Below, one piece after another: positions 37,252-48,034 of a stretch of DNA of 64,000 bases (position 1 is its first letter; each line of letters opens with the position of its first letter). The stretch lies in assembly GCF_000320505.1 (NCBI RefSeq), contig NZ_BAGX02000020.1, forward strand, positions 104,573 to 168,572. Direction: 5' to 3'. The translations under genes and the position numbers were made by a program. The stretch comes from Methanobrevibacter boviskoreani JH1. Lineage in GTDB: Archaea; Methanobacteriota; Methanobacteria; Methanobacteriales; Methanobacteriaceae. The notes under the pieces were generated by a model. The model was not told the origin of the DNA. It was given only the letters and a program-made list of their open reading frames with translations, and did not search any database.

Positions 37252-38427
37252 ATGGAAAAAGTAGTTCTTGCATTCAGTGGAGGATTAGATACTACTGTAT
37301 GTGTAAAATTATTAGAAGAAAAATATAATTATGAAGTTATTACTGCATGTGTTGATGTTGGACAACCTAGAGAAGAAATTGAAAAATCTCAAAACTCTGC
37401 AGATAAATTAAACAATAGTAAACACTATATTATTGATGCTAAAGAAGAATTTGCTAACGATTATATATCAAGAGGCATTAAAGCTAATGCAGAATATGAA
37501 GGTTATCCATTAAGTACTGCTCTTGCAAGACCTTTAATTGCTATGAAAATTATCGAAGTTGCTAAAAAAGAAGGAGCAACTGCAATTGCACATGGTTGTA
37601 CTGGAAAAGGTAATGATCAATTCAGATTTGAAGCTATAATTAACTCAATGAGCGACTTAAAAGTTATTGCCCCTATCAGAGAATTAAACCTAACTAGAAC
37701 TGAAGAAGTTGCATATGCTAAAAAACACAACCTTCCTTTAAAGAACGATAAAATCTACAGTATTGATATTAATATCTGGGGAAGATCCATTGAAGGAGGA
37801 GACCTTGAAGATCCATCAATTGAACCACCTGAAGAGATATATGAATGGACCAAATCTCCTGAAGATGCATTAGACACACCTCAAAAAGTTGCAATTGAAT
37901 TTGAAGAAGGAATACCTATTGCAATAAATGGAGAAATGATGCCTTTAGTAGACATTATTAGAAAAGCTAACGAAATAGCTGGAGCTTGTGGTGTTGGTAG
38001 AGTAGACAGTATTGAAAACAGAATGGTCGGATTTAAAAGTAGGGAAACCTATGAAGTACCTGGTGCAAAATTAATAATTGCTGCACATAAGGCTTTAGAA
38101 GAATTAGTTTTAACTGTAAGTGAATTAAGATTTGCTGAACTTATGAGTACCATATATGCTGATCTCGTCTACAGAGCTATGTGGCAAGAACCTTTAAGAG
38201 ATGATCTTGACCAAGCAATTGATGAAATGCAAAGAAGGGTTAGTGGTAAAGTAGTTATGAAACTATATAAAGGCAATATTGAACCATTAACTAGAGAATC
38301 TCCATTCAGTTTACACAGTATTGAACAAATCACCTTTGAAGATAAAGAAAACGATCAAAAAGACTTTGAAGGTATGATTAAATACCATAATGTACAAGGT
38401 GCAAACTATCAAAAACTTAATATGTAG
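37252..38427 (+). CDS. argG: Argininosuccinate synthase
   Basis: ArgG joins citrulline and aspartate with ATP in arginine synthesis. The 391 residues begin with [19 protein letters not shown], the ATP pyrophosphatase loop at 9-15. [15 protein letters not shown] and [14 protein letters not shown] are classic family motifs. Length is normal. GGTGA precedes the ATG, and a TATA-like CTTATAAATATAAT lies about 20-30 bases further up. The gene is single, not in an arg operon, and is closed by a clear hairpin and T-run. Confidence 0.97.
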   Translation: MEKVVLAFSGGLDTTVCVKLLEEKYNYEVITACVDVGQPREEIEKSQNSADKLNNSKHYIIDAKEEFANDYISRGIKANAEYEGYPLSTALARPLIAMKIIEVAKKEGATAIAHGCTGKGNDQFRFEAIINSMSDLKVIAPIRELNLTRTEEVAYAKKHNLPLKNDKIYSIDINIWGRSIEGGDLEDPSIEPPEEIYEWTKSPEDALDTPQKVAIEFEEGIPIAINGEMMPLVDIIRKANEIAGACGVGRVDSIENRMVGFKSRETYEVPGAKLIIAAHKALEELVLTVSELRFAELMSTIYADLVYRAMWQEPLRDDLDQAIDEMQRRVSGKVVMKLYKGNIEPLTRESPFSLHSIEQITFEDKENDQKDFEGMIKYHNVQGANYQKLNM

Positions 38428-38460
38428 TTTTTACTACATTACCTTTTTTTACTTTTTTTA
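38422..38460 (+). terminator. Hairpin plus T-runs after argG
   Basis: A perfect 7-base stem ATGTAGT/ACTACAT around TTTT (38422-38439) overlaps the argG stop and is followed by T-runs up to 38460. This is the clearest intrinsic-type terminator in the window. Confidence 0.7.
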
Positions 38461-38881
38461 AATCTTATAATAAAATTAAATAATAATAATACTTTTTACT
38501 TAAAACATTAATGAATTCTTTATTTTAATTAAACTAATTTATCCAATGAATATTTTAAGATTATCAATATTAATAAAGAAATATTCAAAAACATTAAAGA
38601 TTCAATTAAACTTTTTTTAGGTATTTAAATAATAATTAAAAATATCCAACTATAATCTAGATTTAATAAATTTAGATATTACTAATAATTAAAGATATTT
38701 AACTACATTCTAAGAGCTTATTAAACTATTTTTTTAATTACTTAAGATTAAATAAATATTCACATAAAACAATTCATATTCTTAAGAATAATACTATTTC
38801 TTAAAACTTTTAAAAATATAAAAAAAACTTAATAATTTCAGTGATATAAAGAAATACAATTAATATCAAGGTTGATTTAAA
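38461..38881. other. AT-rich gap between argG and sir2
   Basis: About 420 bases of A/T-rich sequence after the terminator. No gene, repeat or RNA is seen in it apart from the sir2 promoter region. Confidence 0.5.
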
Positions 38882-39619
38882 ATGAGTTCTAATGAAAAAA
38901 TTGATAAGTTAAAGGAAATAGTCGATAATTCAAATAATATCGTATTTTTTGGTGGAGCAGGAGTGTCAACTGAAAGTGGAATACCTGATTTTAGAAGCAA
39001 TAACGGAATATATAATACAGAAACAGAATATGGCGCATCACCAGAAGAGATAATATCACACAGTTATTTTATTAAAAATCCAGAAAAATTCTATGATTAT
39101 TACAGGAAAAATCTAATTTTTCAAAATGCAAAACCAAACAATTGCCATATAGGACTTAAAAAACTAGAAGATTCAGGTAAATTGCAGGCAATTATTACCC
39201 AGAACATTGACGGCCTACATCAAAAAGCAGGCAGTGAAAATGTATTGGAACTTCATGGAAGCATATATAGAAACTTCTGCATGAAATGTGGAAGACCATA
39301 TCTAATTGACGATGTTGTAAACTGTGAAGGTATTCCAAGATGTAAATGTGGTGGAATGATTAAACCCGATGTAGTATTATATGAGGAACCTTTAAATCAG
39401 GTTATATTAAGTTTTGCCGTTGACTATATTAGCACATGTGACACATTAATTGTTGGCGGAACCTCCCTAGTAGTAAATCCCGCTGCAACATTGATACAAT
39501 ATTTTAAAGGAAAGGATTTAGTTATAATAAATAAGGATGAAACCCCTTATGATAGTCAGGCAGATGTTTTGATAAACGATAATATAGGAGACGTCTTTAA
39601 AGAGCTAATGGATTTATAA
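38882..39619 (+). CDS. cobB: NAD-dependent protein deacylase (sirtuin)
   Basis: Sir2 removes acyl groups from lysines using NAD, acting in archaea on proteins such as Alba and acetyl-CoA synthetase. The 245 residues carry GGAGVSTESGIPDFRS (24-39), TQNIDGLHQKAG with the NAD-binding Asn-Ile-Asp, the catalytic His in LELHGS (125), and zinc Cys 133, 136, 154 and 156 (CMKC, CKC). The C-terminal GTSLVVNPAA is typical. AAGGTTGAT precedes the ATG. Confidence 0.95.
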   Translation: MSSNEKIDKLKEIVDNSNNIVFFGGAGVSTESGIPDFRSNNGIYNTETEYGASPEEIISHSYFIKNPEKFYDYYRKNLIFQNAKPNNCHIGLKKLEDSGKLQAIITQNIDGLHQKAGSENVLELHGSIYRNFCMKCGRPYLIDDVVNCEGIPRCKCGGMIKPDVVLYEEPLNQVILSFAVDYISTCDTLIVGGTSLVVNPAATLIQYFKGKDLVIINKDETPYDSQADVLINDNIGDVFKELMDL

Positions 39620-39682
39620 TATTAGATGAATCTAAAACAAATACCAATTAATAAACAATTTATTTTTTTATTAAAACCAGAA

Positions 39683-40387
39683 CTATTTTTTTAAAGTAAA
39701 ATCCAATGATTTTCCTTCTAGCTCCACTTTATCCAGACCATTATGAGACTTATAAACCAATATCTCGACACCTTTCTCATATGCCTCATTTAAGTTTCCT
39801 GCAAAATCAGGATCATTTTCCCAATTTGGTCTAAAGTAATCTGCTGCAGGATGTTGAATTAAAAAGAAGACAACTGTTCTATGACCTTCCTCCTTGAGTT
39901 TAATTAACTCTTTTAAATGTTTGCTACCTCTTTCCGTTGGTGCATCTGGAAATTGTGCCCAACCGTCTTTAATTAGAGTTACACCTTTTACTTCACAGTA
40001 ACAATCTTCCATTATCTCTCCATTGTCTTCCTTTCCCAGATAAATATCAATTCTTGAATTATCAATTGTTTTTTCCCTTTCAATAATATTATATCCTTTA
40101 AGTTCTTTGACTTTTCCAGATTTAATACCTTCAAAAACAACCCTATTTGCATCCTGGGAATATAATGACACTAATTCCCCCTTATTCTCAACAAATATTA
40201 AGGAATATTTTGTTTTTCTTTTGGGATTATTGCTTGGAAGCAAGTATACTGTAACCCCCTCTATTAACAATTCCTTACATCTTCCGGTATTTGGAACATG
40301 AGCTTTAACCTCATCACCGTCAATTTCACATATAGCAATAAAACGATTAGGCCTACTTTTAAATATAGCTTTTTTAAAATCAGACAT
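39683..40387 (-). CDS. sfsA: SfsA-family sugar-fermentation stimulation/nuclease-like protein
   Basis: The 234-residue SfsA family combines an OB-like N-terminal domain and a PD-(D/E)xK-like C-terminal domain. N-terminal FKSRPNRFIAICEIDGDEV and AHVPNTGRCKELL are signature sequences; later DCYCEVKGVTLI carries the Glu-x-Lys core and FPDAPTERGSKHL follows. The name refers to maltose phenotypes in E. coli; a nuclease role is an inference. GTGGT precedes the ATG. It is convergent with sir2. Confidence 0.92.
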   Translation of the reverse strand: MSDFKKAIFKSRPNRFIAICEIDGDEVKAHVPNTGRCKELLIEGVTVYLLPSNNPKRKTKYSLIFVENKGELVSLYSQDANRVVFEGIKSGKVKELKGYNIIEREKTIDNSRIDIYLGKEDNGEIMEDCYCEVKGVTLIKDGWAQFPDAPTERGSKHLKELIKLKEEGHRTVVFFLIQHPAADYFRPNWENDPDFAGNLNEAYEKGVEILVYKSHNGLDKVELEGKSLDFTLKK

Positions 40388-40412
40388 TATACCACTTAAA
40401 AAAATAATAAAA

Positions 40413-41972
40413 TTATTTAATAATATTTGCCATTAATGCACCTAAATACTGAATAATGTCTGTTGCGGAAAATCCATAACCCTGTTTATTCATAGCTAAA
40501 TCTCCAGCACGACCGTTAAGATAAACTGCAAGGGAACCAGCATCAAAACTATTTAATCCCTGAGCAAGTAAACTTGTTGAAATACCAGATAATGCATCCC
40601 CGGTACCTCCAACAGTCATGCCAGGATTACCTGTTTTATTGATTTTAAACCTATTACCCTGGATGATCAAATCATATTTACCTTTTAAAACAACGGTACC
40701 CTTAATGTTTTTAGCAATTGATTGAAGTGTTTCAATTTGTTCGTTGATTAAATCATGATCTAATGGTTCTGTTAATGGTTTAATATTATCTCCACTTATG
40801 GAATTTTGTTCAATAGCTGATTTGAAGAAAGACTTAAATTCAAATAAATGAGGGGTTACAATTAAATCCTCCCTATTTTTAATTAAAGACAAATCAACTA
40901 ATTTAAGAGCATCTGCATCTAAGACCATTGGTTTTTTGATTTTATGAACTAAAACATTAAATAGTTTACCGGTTTCATCATTTATTGTAGCTCCAGGACC
41001 TAATAAAACTGCATCAACCTCATCTGATAATTCAAGTATACTATCCAAATTGTCCATATTTAAATAATCACCATTTAAACCTTTTACAATAAGGTTTGGA
41101 GACATTGATTTAATGGCTAAACTTGCAGACTCTGGACATGCAACATAAACCAAATCAGCACCAGAGGATATGGCGCTCATACCTGCAATGGCGGGGGCAC
41201 CGGAATAATCCTTACTTCCACCGACAATTAAAACCTTACCATTAAGACCTTTATGGGAATTTGAACCCCTTTTATTTATTTTAATTAAATCCCCATAACC
41301 AACAAATAATTCCGCTTCCATAGGTATACCTATATCACAGGTAACCAGATTACCTACCTTATCCTCTCCTGCTATTTTAACACCTGTTTTAATCCTATGG
41401 AAAGTAATTGTATAATCCGGCATAAATGCAATATCGGATACCTCCCCGGTTAAGGGATCTAAACCAGAAGGTACATCAACAGCAACCTTAAGATTACCTA
41501 CCCCATTCATTATTTCAATGGCCTTTCTTGCCTTAGGCCTAAGTTTACCTTTAATACCTGTGCCTAAGATGCCATCCACTATAACATATTCCCCATGAAA
41601 TTCAATGTCATCAAAGTCGGAAAGATCATTAATATAATTGATTGATAGACGGGAAATTCTAGGTACCATATTTAATAAAACATCAAAATTAGCCTTGGCA
41701 TCCTTAGATTTAATATTGTCTGCAGTATATAATGAATAGATTTCAACTGTAAAACCTCTGTTTAAAAGATAACGTGCTGCAACAAAACAATCACCACCAT
41801 TACCTCCAGAGCCAGTGAACAATGCCACCTTGACAGGATGTGAAAATTTATATGTGATTATCTTTGAGATTTCATCTGATAATGATTTACCTGCAGATTC
41901 CATTAAACATAACCTGCTTAAACCTAAACACTCACAATTTAAATCTGTTGCATTCATATCAATCGGATCCAT
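40413..41972 (-). CDS. nnr: Bifunctional NAD(P)HX epimerase / ADP-dependent dehydratase
   Basis: This enzyme repairs hydrated NADH and NADPH. The N-terminal YjeF epimerase domain (1-220) has TGSGGNGGDCFVAARYLL and VAVDVPSGLDP. The C-terminal ribokinase-like domain (230-515) has VGGSKDYSGAPAIAGM, LLGPGATI, VLDADALKL, TPHLFEF and TVGGTGDALSG at the nucleotide site. The length of 519 is normal for the fused form. AGGTG precedes the ATG. It lies 25 bases upstream of sfsA on the same strand. Confidence 0.94.
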   Translation of the reverse strand: MDPIDMNATDLNCECLGLSRLCLMESAGKSLSDEISKIITYKFSHPVKVALFTGSGGNGGDCFVAARYLLNRGFTVEIYSLYTADNIKSKDAKANFDVLLNMVPRISRLSINYINDLSDFDDIEFHGEYVIVDGILGTGIKGKLRPKARKAIEIMNGVGNLKVAVDVPSGLDPLTGEVSDIAFMPDYTITFHRIKTGVKIAGEDKVGNLVTCDIGIPMEAELFVGYGDLIKINKRGSNSHKGLNGKVLIVGGSKDYSGAPAIAGMSAISSGADLVYVACPESASLAIKSMSPNLIVKGLNGDYLNMDNLDSILELSDEVDAVLLGPGATINDETGKLFNVLVHKIKKPMVLDADALKLVDLSLIKNREDLIVTPHLFEFKSFFKSAIEQNSISGDNIKPLTEPLDHDLINEQIETLQSIAKNIKGTVVLKGKYDLIIQGNRFKINKTGNPGMTVGGTGDALSGISTSLLAQGLNSFDAGSLAVYLNGRAGDLAMNKQGYGFSATDIIQYLGALMANIIK

Positions 41973-42130
41973 AATAACACCTGAAAAATAAATTTATTTA
42001 AAATGAAAAATTAATCCTCATTTGACTTATATAAATAATTAATAGAAATATATATTATTAGAATATTAAATATTTTAATATATTAAATGTAAAAAACATC
42101 AGGAAAAAAATAAGGTTTAGGTGTCTGGAT

Positions 42131-43297
42131 TTGAGTTTAGAAAATAATGATGATAATTTCGCAATAATTCGCGAAAATCTTACAATAACCGGAATATTAA
42201 TAATAATCATATTGTTTACCTATGGTATAATAGGCTCAATGTTAATTATGCACCTAAATCTTGTAGATTCTATTTACTTTACAATAATAACAATCGCAAC
42301 TGTAGGATATGGTGATATTTCTCCAGTGACACCTCTACAGAAAATATTTGTTATTACCTTAGCTTTAACAGGTATAGGGCTTATTGCTTATATATTTAGT
42401 GCTATTATAGAAAATGTTTCAATGAAGATTGATAGACTTAGAAGTGGTTCAAAGATGAAAAGGAAATTAGAAAGTATGGAAGACCACTATGTTTTATGTG
42501 GATATGGACGTGTAGGCTCCGTTGTTTTAAAGGAACTTATTCAAAGGAAACAGAAAGTGATAGTAGTAGATAACAATAAAGAGAAGATTGAAAAATTAAA
42601 TGAGGATGAGACAATCCAATCCAACGATAATGTTTTAACATTATATGGAGATGCAACCGATTTAGACATAATGAAAAAGTTTAGAATCAAACATTCTAAT
42701 GGATTGATTCTAACAACAGGTAGTGATGTAAATAATTTATTTATTGTATTGAGCATTAAAGAGGAATCTCCCGAGACATGGATTGTATCAAGGGCAAGTA
42801 AACAGGAGAATATCCGAAGACTATATAATGCTGGTGCAAATAAGGTTATTTCTCCAGAATTCACTGGAGGGGTTGAACTTTTCCTCGCATCTGTTAAACC
42901 TCATCTTGTAAGAATCACCTATACGTTAAACCCTGAAAATATTAAAAATGAAATAGAGACCATCCTGAATCATGGATGTACAATTGAAAGTATAGAATAC
43001 CATTTTCAAGGAATAAAAAAACCCTTTACAAGAGATGTTGGTTTTAAAACCACCGAAGATGTTGAGGAATATTGGAAAGAAAACCATATAGAAAATTCAA
43101 ACAATTCACTAACACAGTTATTTAGAGTTAATGAAGCAATTGAATCCCATCTAATTAGTGGCCCAAGCCAAAAAATTATAGATGAGGTTATTAAAAAATT
43201 AAAAGATAACAATTCCCTTATTGGAGTTAATATGACTGACGAGGAAATATTTGTCTACAACAATCAAAGGGTAAATGAGATATTATCTGGGGAATAA
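42131..43297 (+). CDS. MthK-like potassium channel with RCK domain
   Basis: A 388-residue two-span channel. TM1 (about 17-40), the pore helix and the selectivity filter TVGYGD (about 57-62), and TM2 (to about 85) come first. The RCK/TrkA-N domain follows with YVLCGYGRVGSVVLKEL and YGDATDLDIM, and then a long C-terminal part. It starts at TTG with AGGTG seven bases before. Architecture matches MthK of Methanothermobacter, which opens with Ca2+, but there is extra C-terminal length and the ligand is unknown. No internal Met start for a free RCK domain is obvious. Confidence 0.9.
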   Translation: MSLENNDDNFAIIRENLTITGILIIIILFTYGIIGSMLIMHLNLVDSIYFTIITIATVGYGDISPVTPLQKIFVITLALTGIGLIAYIFSAIIENVSMKIDRLRSGSKMKRKLESMEDHYVLCGYGRVGSVVLKELIQRKQKVIVVDNNKEKIEKLNEDETIQSNDNVLTLYGDATDLDIMKKFRIKHSNGLILTTGSDVNNLFIVLSIKEESPETWIVSRASKQENIRRLYNAGANKVISPEFTGGVELFLASVKPHLVRITYTLNPENIKNEIETILNHGCTIESIEYHFQGIKKPFTRDVGFKTTEDVEEYWKENHIENSNNSLTQLFRVNEAIESHLISGPSQKIIDEVIKKLKDNNSLIGVNMTDEEIFVYNNQRVNEILSGE

Positions 43298-43674
43298 TTT
43301 TAAAAAAAAACAAACAAATTATAAAACATCACTAAATTTAATAATTGCATATTTAAGGATTTCCATTAAAATTAGATTTATTCCATCTATTTAATCCTTA
43401 ATGCAATTATAACTAACTACTATTTTTAATAAAATTAGATATTTATTATAGATTAAATAAATGGACTATTTTAATAAAACTCGAAAAATAAGTAAGTTCC
43501 ATAAAATCAATTAACCCTTTAAATAAAACTCAATAAAAAAATAATAAACCTACAAAAATCAACTACTTCCAAATAAAACACAAAAAAGGACAATTTATAA
43601 AATTAAATAAAAATAGCCAGTGAAAACTCAAAAAATGCAATAATATAAAAAAAATAGTTATAGGAATAACTATT
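43298..43674. other. Convergent intergenic region with a long hairpin
   Basis: The 377-base gap between the channel gene and ftr, both ending here. It holds the inverted repeat 43341-43410; the rest is A/T-rich. Confidence 0.55.
43341..43410. repeat. Long imperfect inverted repeat between convergent genes
   Basis: Arm 1 (43341-43361, ATAATTGCAT-AT-TTAAGGATT) pairs with arm 2 (43393-43410, AATCCTTA plus ATGCAATTAT) over 18 bases with one 2-base bulge, around a 31-base loop. It could be a bidirectional terminator or a structured transcript. Confidence 0.55.
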
Positions 43675-44556
43675 TTATAATTCTTTTAAATGGAAATGGT
43701 ATGGACCTAAATCTCCACCATAGTTACCAGCACCAATTCTTAAAACACCGGAAACTTGGCAAGCAGCTTCAATACCTGCTTTCATAGCAGCACTTACAGA
43801 TTCTTCATCAAGACCATCAATAACGATTTCCATCATACCAAATACATTATCTGGTAATTCTGTTTCTACTTTATCTTTTAAGGTTACACAAACTTTTTCA
43901 TTGGTAGATGCATTCATAAATTTGTATTTGGAACCAACTTTAGAACCGGAAGCAACCATACCACCTGGGAATGGAGTGATTACACCAGGTACAGATTTAA
44001 TAGCATCAGCAGCAGCTTCAGCAGCAGTTACAGCTGAAAGTTGACTATCTGCCATGATAAAGAAGTTTCCTCCAGCTACTCCTTCTTTCCATCCCATAGT
44101 ATCTTCCACTAAGAAATCTCCAGACATGATAGGAATACTTTGCATTTTTCTTCCATTTACTTCTACTTCGGTTTCATATCCGTCACCAAAGAATCTAAGT
44201 TTGTTTCCAGTTTTGAAACTATCTTCAGAATCGAGTGCATTAAATGCTGCTGCGGTAGGAGCAGTTAAAACACATTGACCAATCCTTTCCATAAGTTCAT
44301 TATCTAATGATTTTTTAGACATGTGACAGATCATTATTGCAAAACCAGGTCTTCCATCAGGAGTTTCTGTTGGAGGTACGTAATGATCAATACCTGCTTC
44401 AGCAGGACAACCAATAACAGAAGTTCCATAACCTGTTGCTTCAGTAGCTGCAATCTCAGCTAAATGTTTAGTTGCAGCAGTAATAATCATTCTTGAAACT
44501 TTTATTCCGAAACCTTCAGCGAAAGTATCAACTATTTCTACACCATTATTTTCCAT
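43675..44556 (-). CDS. ftr: Formylmethanofuran:tetrahydromethanopterin formyltransferase
   Basis: Ftr moves the formyl group from methanofuran to H4MPT, the second step of CO2 reduction to methane. The 293 residues align by eye with known Ftr along the whole length: [93 protein letters not shown] and [22 protein letters not shown] precedes the ATG. The gene is single, as is usual. The protein is cytoplasmic and salt-dependent in its thermophilic homologues. Confidence 0.97.
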   Translation of the reverse strand: MENNGVEIVDTFAEGFGIKVSRMIITAATKHLAEIAATEATGYGTSVIGCPAEAGIDHYVPPTETPDGRPGFAIMICHMSKKSLDNELMERIGQCVLTAPTAAAFNALDSEDSFKTGNKLRFFGDGYETEVEVNGRKMQSIPIMSGDFLVEDTMGWKEGVAGGNFFIMADSQLSAVTAAEAAADAIKSVPGVITPFPGGMVASGSKVGSKYKFMNASTNEKVCVTLKDKVETELPDNVFGMMEIVIDGLDEESVSAAMKAGIEAACQVSGVLRIGAGNYGGDLGPYHFHLKEL

Positions 44557-44887
44557 TATTTCACCTAAAATTAATTTAAGATAATATAATCTTATACATT
44601 TTAATTTATTTAAATAATAAAATAAAGTTTTCTATTTAATATTTATAAAAATTATAAAGTAAATCTAATGGATTTATTTAAATTAAGAAATCAAAAAAGA
44701 GCATTATTCTTAAAATCAAGAAAAAAAATCAATTAAAAAGATAGAAATAAACCAGATATTTAAGAGGCTCTAAAAATTAATGAAAATCAAGCAAAAAAAA
44801 ATAGAAAATAAAATAACTATTTAAAAAATTCGAAAAATTAATAGAAAATAGGTTAATAACAAAAAAATTGATTAAAATTTAATAAAA
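44557..44887. other. AT-rich gap upstream of ftr
   Basis: The 331 bases contain the ftr promoter and the tail region of the next gene. Nothing else is recognised. Confidence 0.5.
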
Positions 44888-46006
44888 TTATTTAGTCATT
44901 TTATTCAATTTTTTAATATTATCAACTGCATCATCAAATTCTTTTGTATTGTCCTTCCCATTATCTTTAGGACCTGTTATATTTTCCAAAACATTTACAC
45001 CGTAATAAGGAATAGTGAGTAAACCTAAAAAGGTGGTCATCCAATAGGATATTAACCTTTCAATAACTGTTGCTGCAGCACTGATTCCAGATGGTATTCC
45101 TGCACTTGCAAAGAACAATATCATGGTACCGTCAATAAGTCCAATTCCCCCCGGTAAAAATGGAATAAAACCAACTAATACAGATATTATAAATACCTCG
45201 GCAATAACAATTGGAGAAACCGGATAACCAAATGCCATGAAAATTAAAACCACACGGGAAATCTCAACTATCCATATTAAAAAAGATATAGGCAATGCAT
45301 AATACATAAGATCTTTGTCAGATAACATCACCTTCATAGTTTCCTGAAAACCATTAACTGCGCTTACAAGCCTCTTTTCCCTTTGCTCAGTATCTTTCTT
45401 AGAAAATTTATGAAGTAACCATACAAGACCACCAATTACCTTCTGTCCAAAACCTTCATTTATAGACATATAAACGATAGCGGCAACTGCCAAAATAACT
45501 GCAACAACTGCTATAATCAAAATAGCTATAATAGTTAAATCCAGATTGAAATTTAAAATAACAGAAATTATAGTGAGAATTGCAAGTACAATAAAAGGAA
45601 ATGTATCCATAGCCCTATCAGCAATTACCGTTGCAAAAGTTTCTTCAAAAGGAATATTCACTTCCTTAGTTAAAACATAAGCCCTTACAGGCTCTCCCCC
45701 ACCACGTCCACTAGGAGTAATATTGTTTACTGAAAGACTTAACATGACCATAGGCAATAATTTCCATAAACTGACCTTAATATCTGCAAGACCATTAATA
45801 ATATACCATCTTAATGCAAATAAGAAATAAACTACAAATTCCAATAATATGGCAAGTAAAACATACCATAAATTAGCTGCAGATAAAGCATACACAATTT
45901 GGTCAATACCAATGAAGTATAACATGATTACCATAATTATTAAACCAAATATAATAAGTAATGAAGTCTTATGTTTCATCATATCCCTTTTAATAAAAAA
46001 GTCCAT
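44888..46006 (-). CDS. UPF0104/LPG synthase-type membrane protein
   Basis: The up to 372-residue integral membrane protein has about eight spans and belongs to the COG0392 family of lysyl-phosphatidylglycerol synthase membrane domains and flippase-like proteins. Diagnostic sequences are NITPSGRGGGEPVRAYVL, ADRAMDTFPFIVL, and FIPFLPGGIGLIDGTMILFF. There is no catalytic lysyltransferase domain, so lipid transport or an unrelated function is as likely. ATGs at residues 9 and 10 (45982 and 45979), placed after AAAGGG, are better starts than 46006. The tail is charged. Confidence 0.85.
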   Translation of the reverse strand: MDFFIKRDMMKHKTSLLIIFGLIIMVIMLYFIGIDQIVYALSAANLWYVLLAILLEFVVYFLFALRWYIINGLADIKVSLWKLLPMVMLSLSVNNITPSGRGGGEPVRAYVLTKEVNIPFEETFATVIADRAMDTFPFIVLAILTIISVILNFNLDLTIIAILIIAVVAVILAVAAIVYMSINEGFGQKVIGGLVWLLHKFSKKDTEQREKRLVSAVNGFQETMKVMLSDKDLMYYALPISFLIWIVEISRVVLIFMAFGYPVSPIVIAEVFIISVLVGFIPFLPGGIGLIDGTMILFFASAGIPSGISAAATVIERLISYWMTTFLGLLTIPYYGVNVLENITGPKDNGKDNTKEFDDAVDNIKKLNKMTK

Positions 46007-46165
46007 TATAAAGAATAACTAAATTCTTAAAAATCCATAAATTTGTATTTAATTTATATTTATTAAAATATATATAAATAATTTATTTAACAAAATATAA
46101 ATGTTAAATTACTAAATCATATTTTAAGGGATATTTTATTATACATAGTTTGAGAAGTTATAATA

Positions 46166-47662
46166 ATGAAATTTGTAAACAAGAAAGACATAAAGATTAT
46201 AAGCCATTATCTTGGAAGGGTAATGCAAGCATTAGGTGTGGCGTTTCTAGTTCCAATTATTATTTCCATTCTTTACTTAGAAACCAACTGTATAATAGGT
46301 TTTGCAATAACAAGTGCTTTATCATTGATAATAGGAACCTCACTTAATAAAGCATTTAAAGATACCGACAATATTAGGTTAAAACATGCAATGGCTGTTT
46401 CCGCACTTGCTTGGCTATGGGCCAGTATCTTAGGGGCAATTGCAATGAAGCTTATTTTAAACTTCCCATTGATCAATGGTTTATTTGAAAATATGTCAAC
46501 CTGGACAGGTACAGGACTTACAATGTTTACAAATGTTGAGGTTTTACCTAAATCAATACAGTTTTTAAGAAGTTTTGAAGGATGGCTTGGAGGTTTAGGA
46601 GTTGTAATTATTGGAATAGGAGTACTTATACGTTCCGGTACTGCAGCGGCTAAACTTTATAAATCCGAAGCTAGAGACGAAAGGATAAAACCTAGTATTG
46701 TTAACACAATGCAAAAAACCATTGAAATATATGTAATTTATACTATTTTTGGAGTCGTATTATATCTTTTAGCAGGATTACCTCCATTTGATGCAATTAA
46801 CCTTTGTTTTGCAATGATCTGTACCGGCGGAATGTCAATAAAAAATGCCAATATAGGATTTTACAACAATGAGATCATATATATTATAAGTATGATCATA
46901 ATGATTCTTGGAAGTATAAGTTTTCCGGTTCATTATAAAGTATTTAAAACAAAAGGAAAAGCTATTCTTGACGATGTTCAATTTAAAGTTATTATATTAT
47001 TAATAGTAGTATGTACAACCCTTATATTCTTCTCATGCAAGATTCTTCCAACAGATGCATTATTCATGGTAATATCTGCAACAACCTCAACTGGTGCAAA
47101 TTGTATATCTTCAAATCAAATGATGGGATGGAATAGTGTTGGGATTATTATACTATTACTGTTAATGTTCATAGGGGGTTCAAGTGGATCCACATCAGGT
47201 GGTATTAAGGTAATTCGTATACTAACTACAATTAAAGGTTTTGAAAAAACCATTATGGAAATCTTATCTCCCGAAGGTAGAATCTTTAAATTGAAAATAC
47301 AGAACAAAGAGATAACTGACAGAAACGTTAAAGAATCAAGTTCTTACATAGTAATAGCTGCAACACTAATTTTAATAAGTTGGATAATCCTTATTGCAAA
47401 TGGATACAATGGATTAGACAGTTTATTTGATGTGATATCCGCATGTGGCAATAGCGGATTAAGCTCAGGAGTTACAGGTCCAGATATGCCCATAATAGTA
47501 AAGTTAACCCTTACATTTGACATGTGGCTTGGAAGATTAGAAATCATACCTGTATTGGTAATGTTAAGAGGAACATTAGAACTATTTAAACCAAGCAAAA
47601 AACAAAGACAATTCATCAACAACATCATTAGTAAAGTTAATCCATATTCTAAAAAAATATAA
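46166..47662 (+). CDS. trkH: TrkH-type potassium uptake protein
   Basis: The membrane channel subunit of K+ uptake, with 498 residues. The four pore loops of the TrkH/KtrB superfamily are seen as MSTWTGTGLTMF, CTGGMSIKN, TSTGANCIS and CGNSGLSSG, each with the filter Gly. GGSSGSTSGGIKVIRI marks the gating loop. About ten hydrophobic segments are present. It needs a TrkA regulatory subunit, and trkA follows 372 bases downstream on the same strand. No strong ribosome binding site precedes the ATG. Confidence 0.94.
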   Translation: MKFVNKKDIKIISHYLGRVMQALGVAFLVPIIISILYLETNCIIGFAITSALSLIIGTSLNKAFKDTDNIRLKHAMAVSALAWLWASILGAIAMKLILNFPLINGLFENMSTWTGTGLTMFTNVEVLPKSIQFLRSFEGWLGGLGVVIIGIGVLIRSGTAAAKLYKSEARDERIKPSIVNTMQKTIEIYVIYTIFGVVLYLLAGLPPFDAINLCFAMICTGGMSIKNANIGFYNNEIIYIISMIIMILGSISFPVHYKVFKTKGKAILDDVQFKVIILLIVVCTTLIFFSCKILPTDALFMVISATTSTGANCISSNQMMGWNSVGIIILLLLMFIGGSSGSTSGGIKVIRILTTIKGFEKTIMEILSPEGRIFKLKIQNKEITDRNVKESSSYIVIAATLILISWIILIANGYNGLDSLFDVISACGNSGLSSGVTGPDMPIIVKLTLTFDMWLGRLEIIPVLVMLRGTLELFKPSKKQRQFINNIISKVNPYSKKI

Positions 47663-48034
47663 TTAATTTTACAAATAACTTTTTTTATTATTAAATGAAT
47701 AAAAATTAATCATTAACTATGTTTTAATTATGAATTTAATTTATAATCCGTTAAATTAAAACTAAAGATTAATATTAAATCATGAACTAAAATAAAGAGA
47801 CGAAGAGTACATAAAGTATAGAAATAGAAATGTTTTATATAATTTCAATTAAAACCTGGTTTTAATAAAACAATAAATCAAGTTTAAAATAAATTTACTA
47901 TTTTTAGAAAAAAATTTAATAAAAATTATTTATATCATAAATATAAATAGAATAATATTTATCAATGAACTATTAAATTTTAATTATCATTTTAATAGAT
48001 AATAAATAATAAATAATTAATACAGGGTGGTTTA
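47663..48034. other. AT-rich gap between trkH and trkA
   Basis: The 372 bases start with T-runs (ACTTTTTTTATT near 47680) that may terminate trkH, then A/T-rich sequence with the trkA promoter. The genes therefore may not share one transcript. Confidence 0.5.

Noticed and set aside
43675-44556. Methenyl-H4MPT cyclohydrolase (mch)
   Set aside because: The sequence matches formyltransferase Ftr along its length and not Mch.
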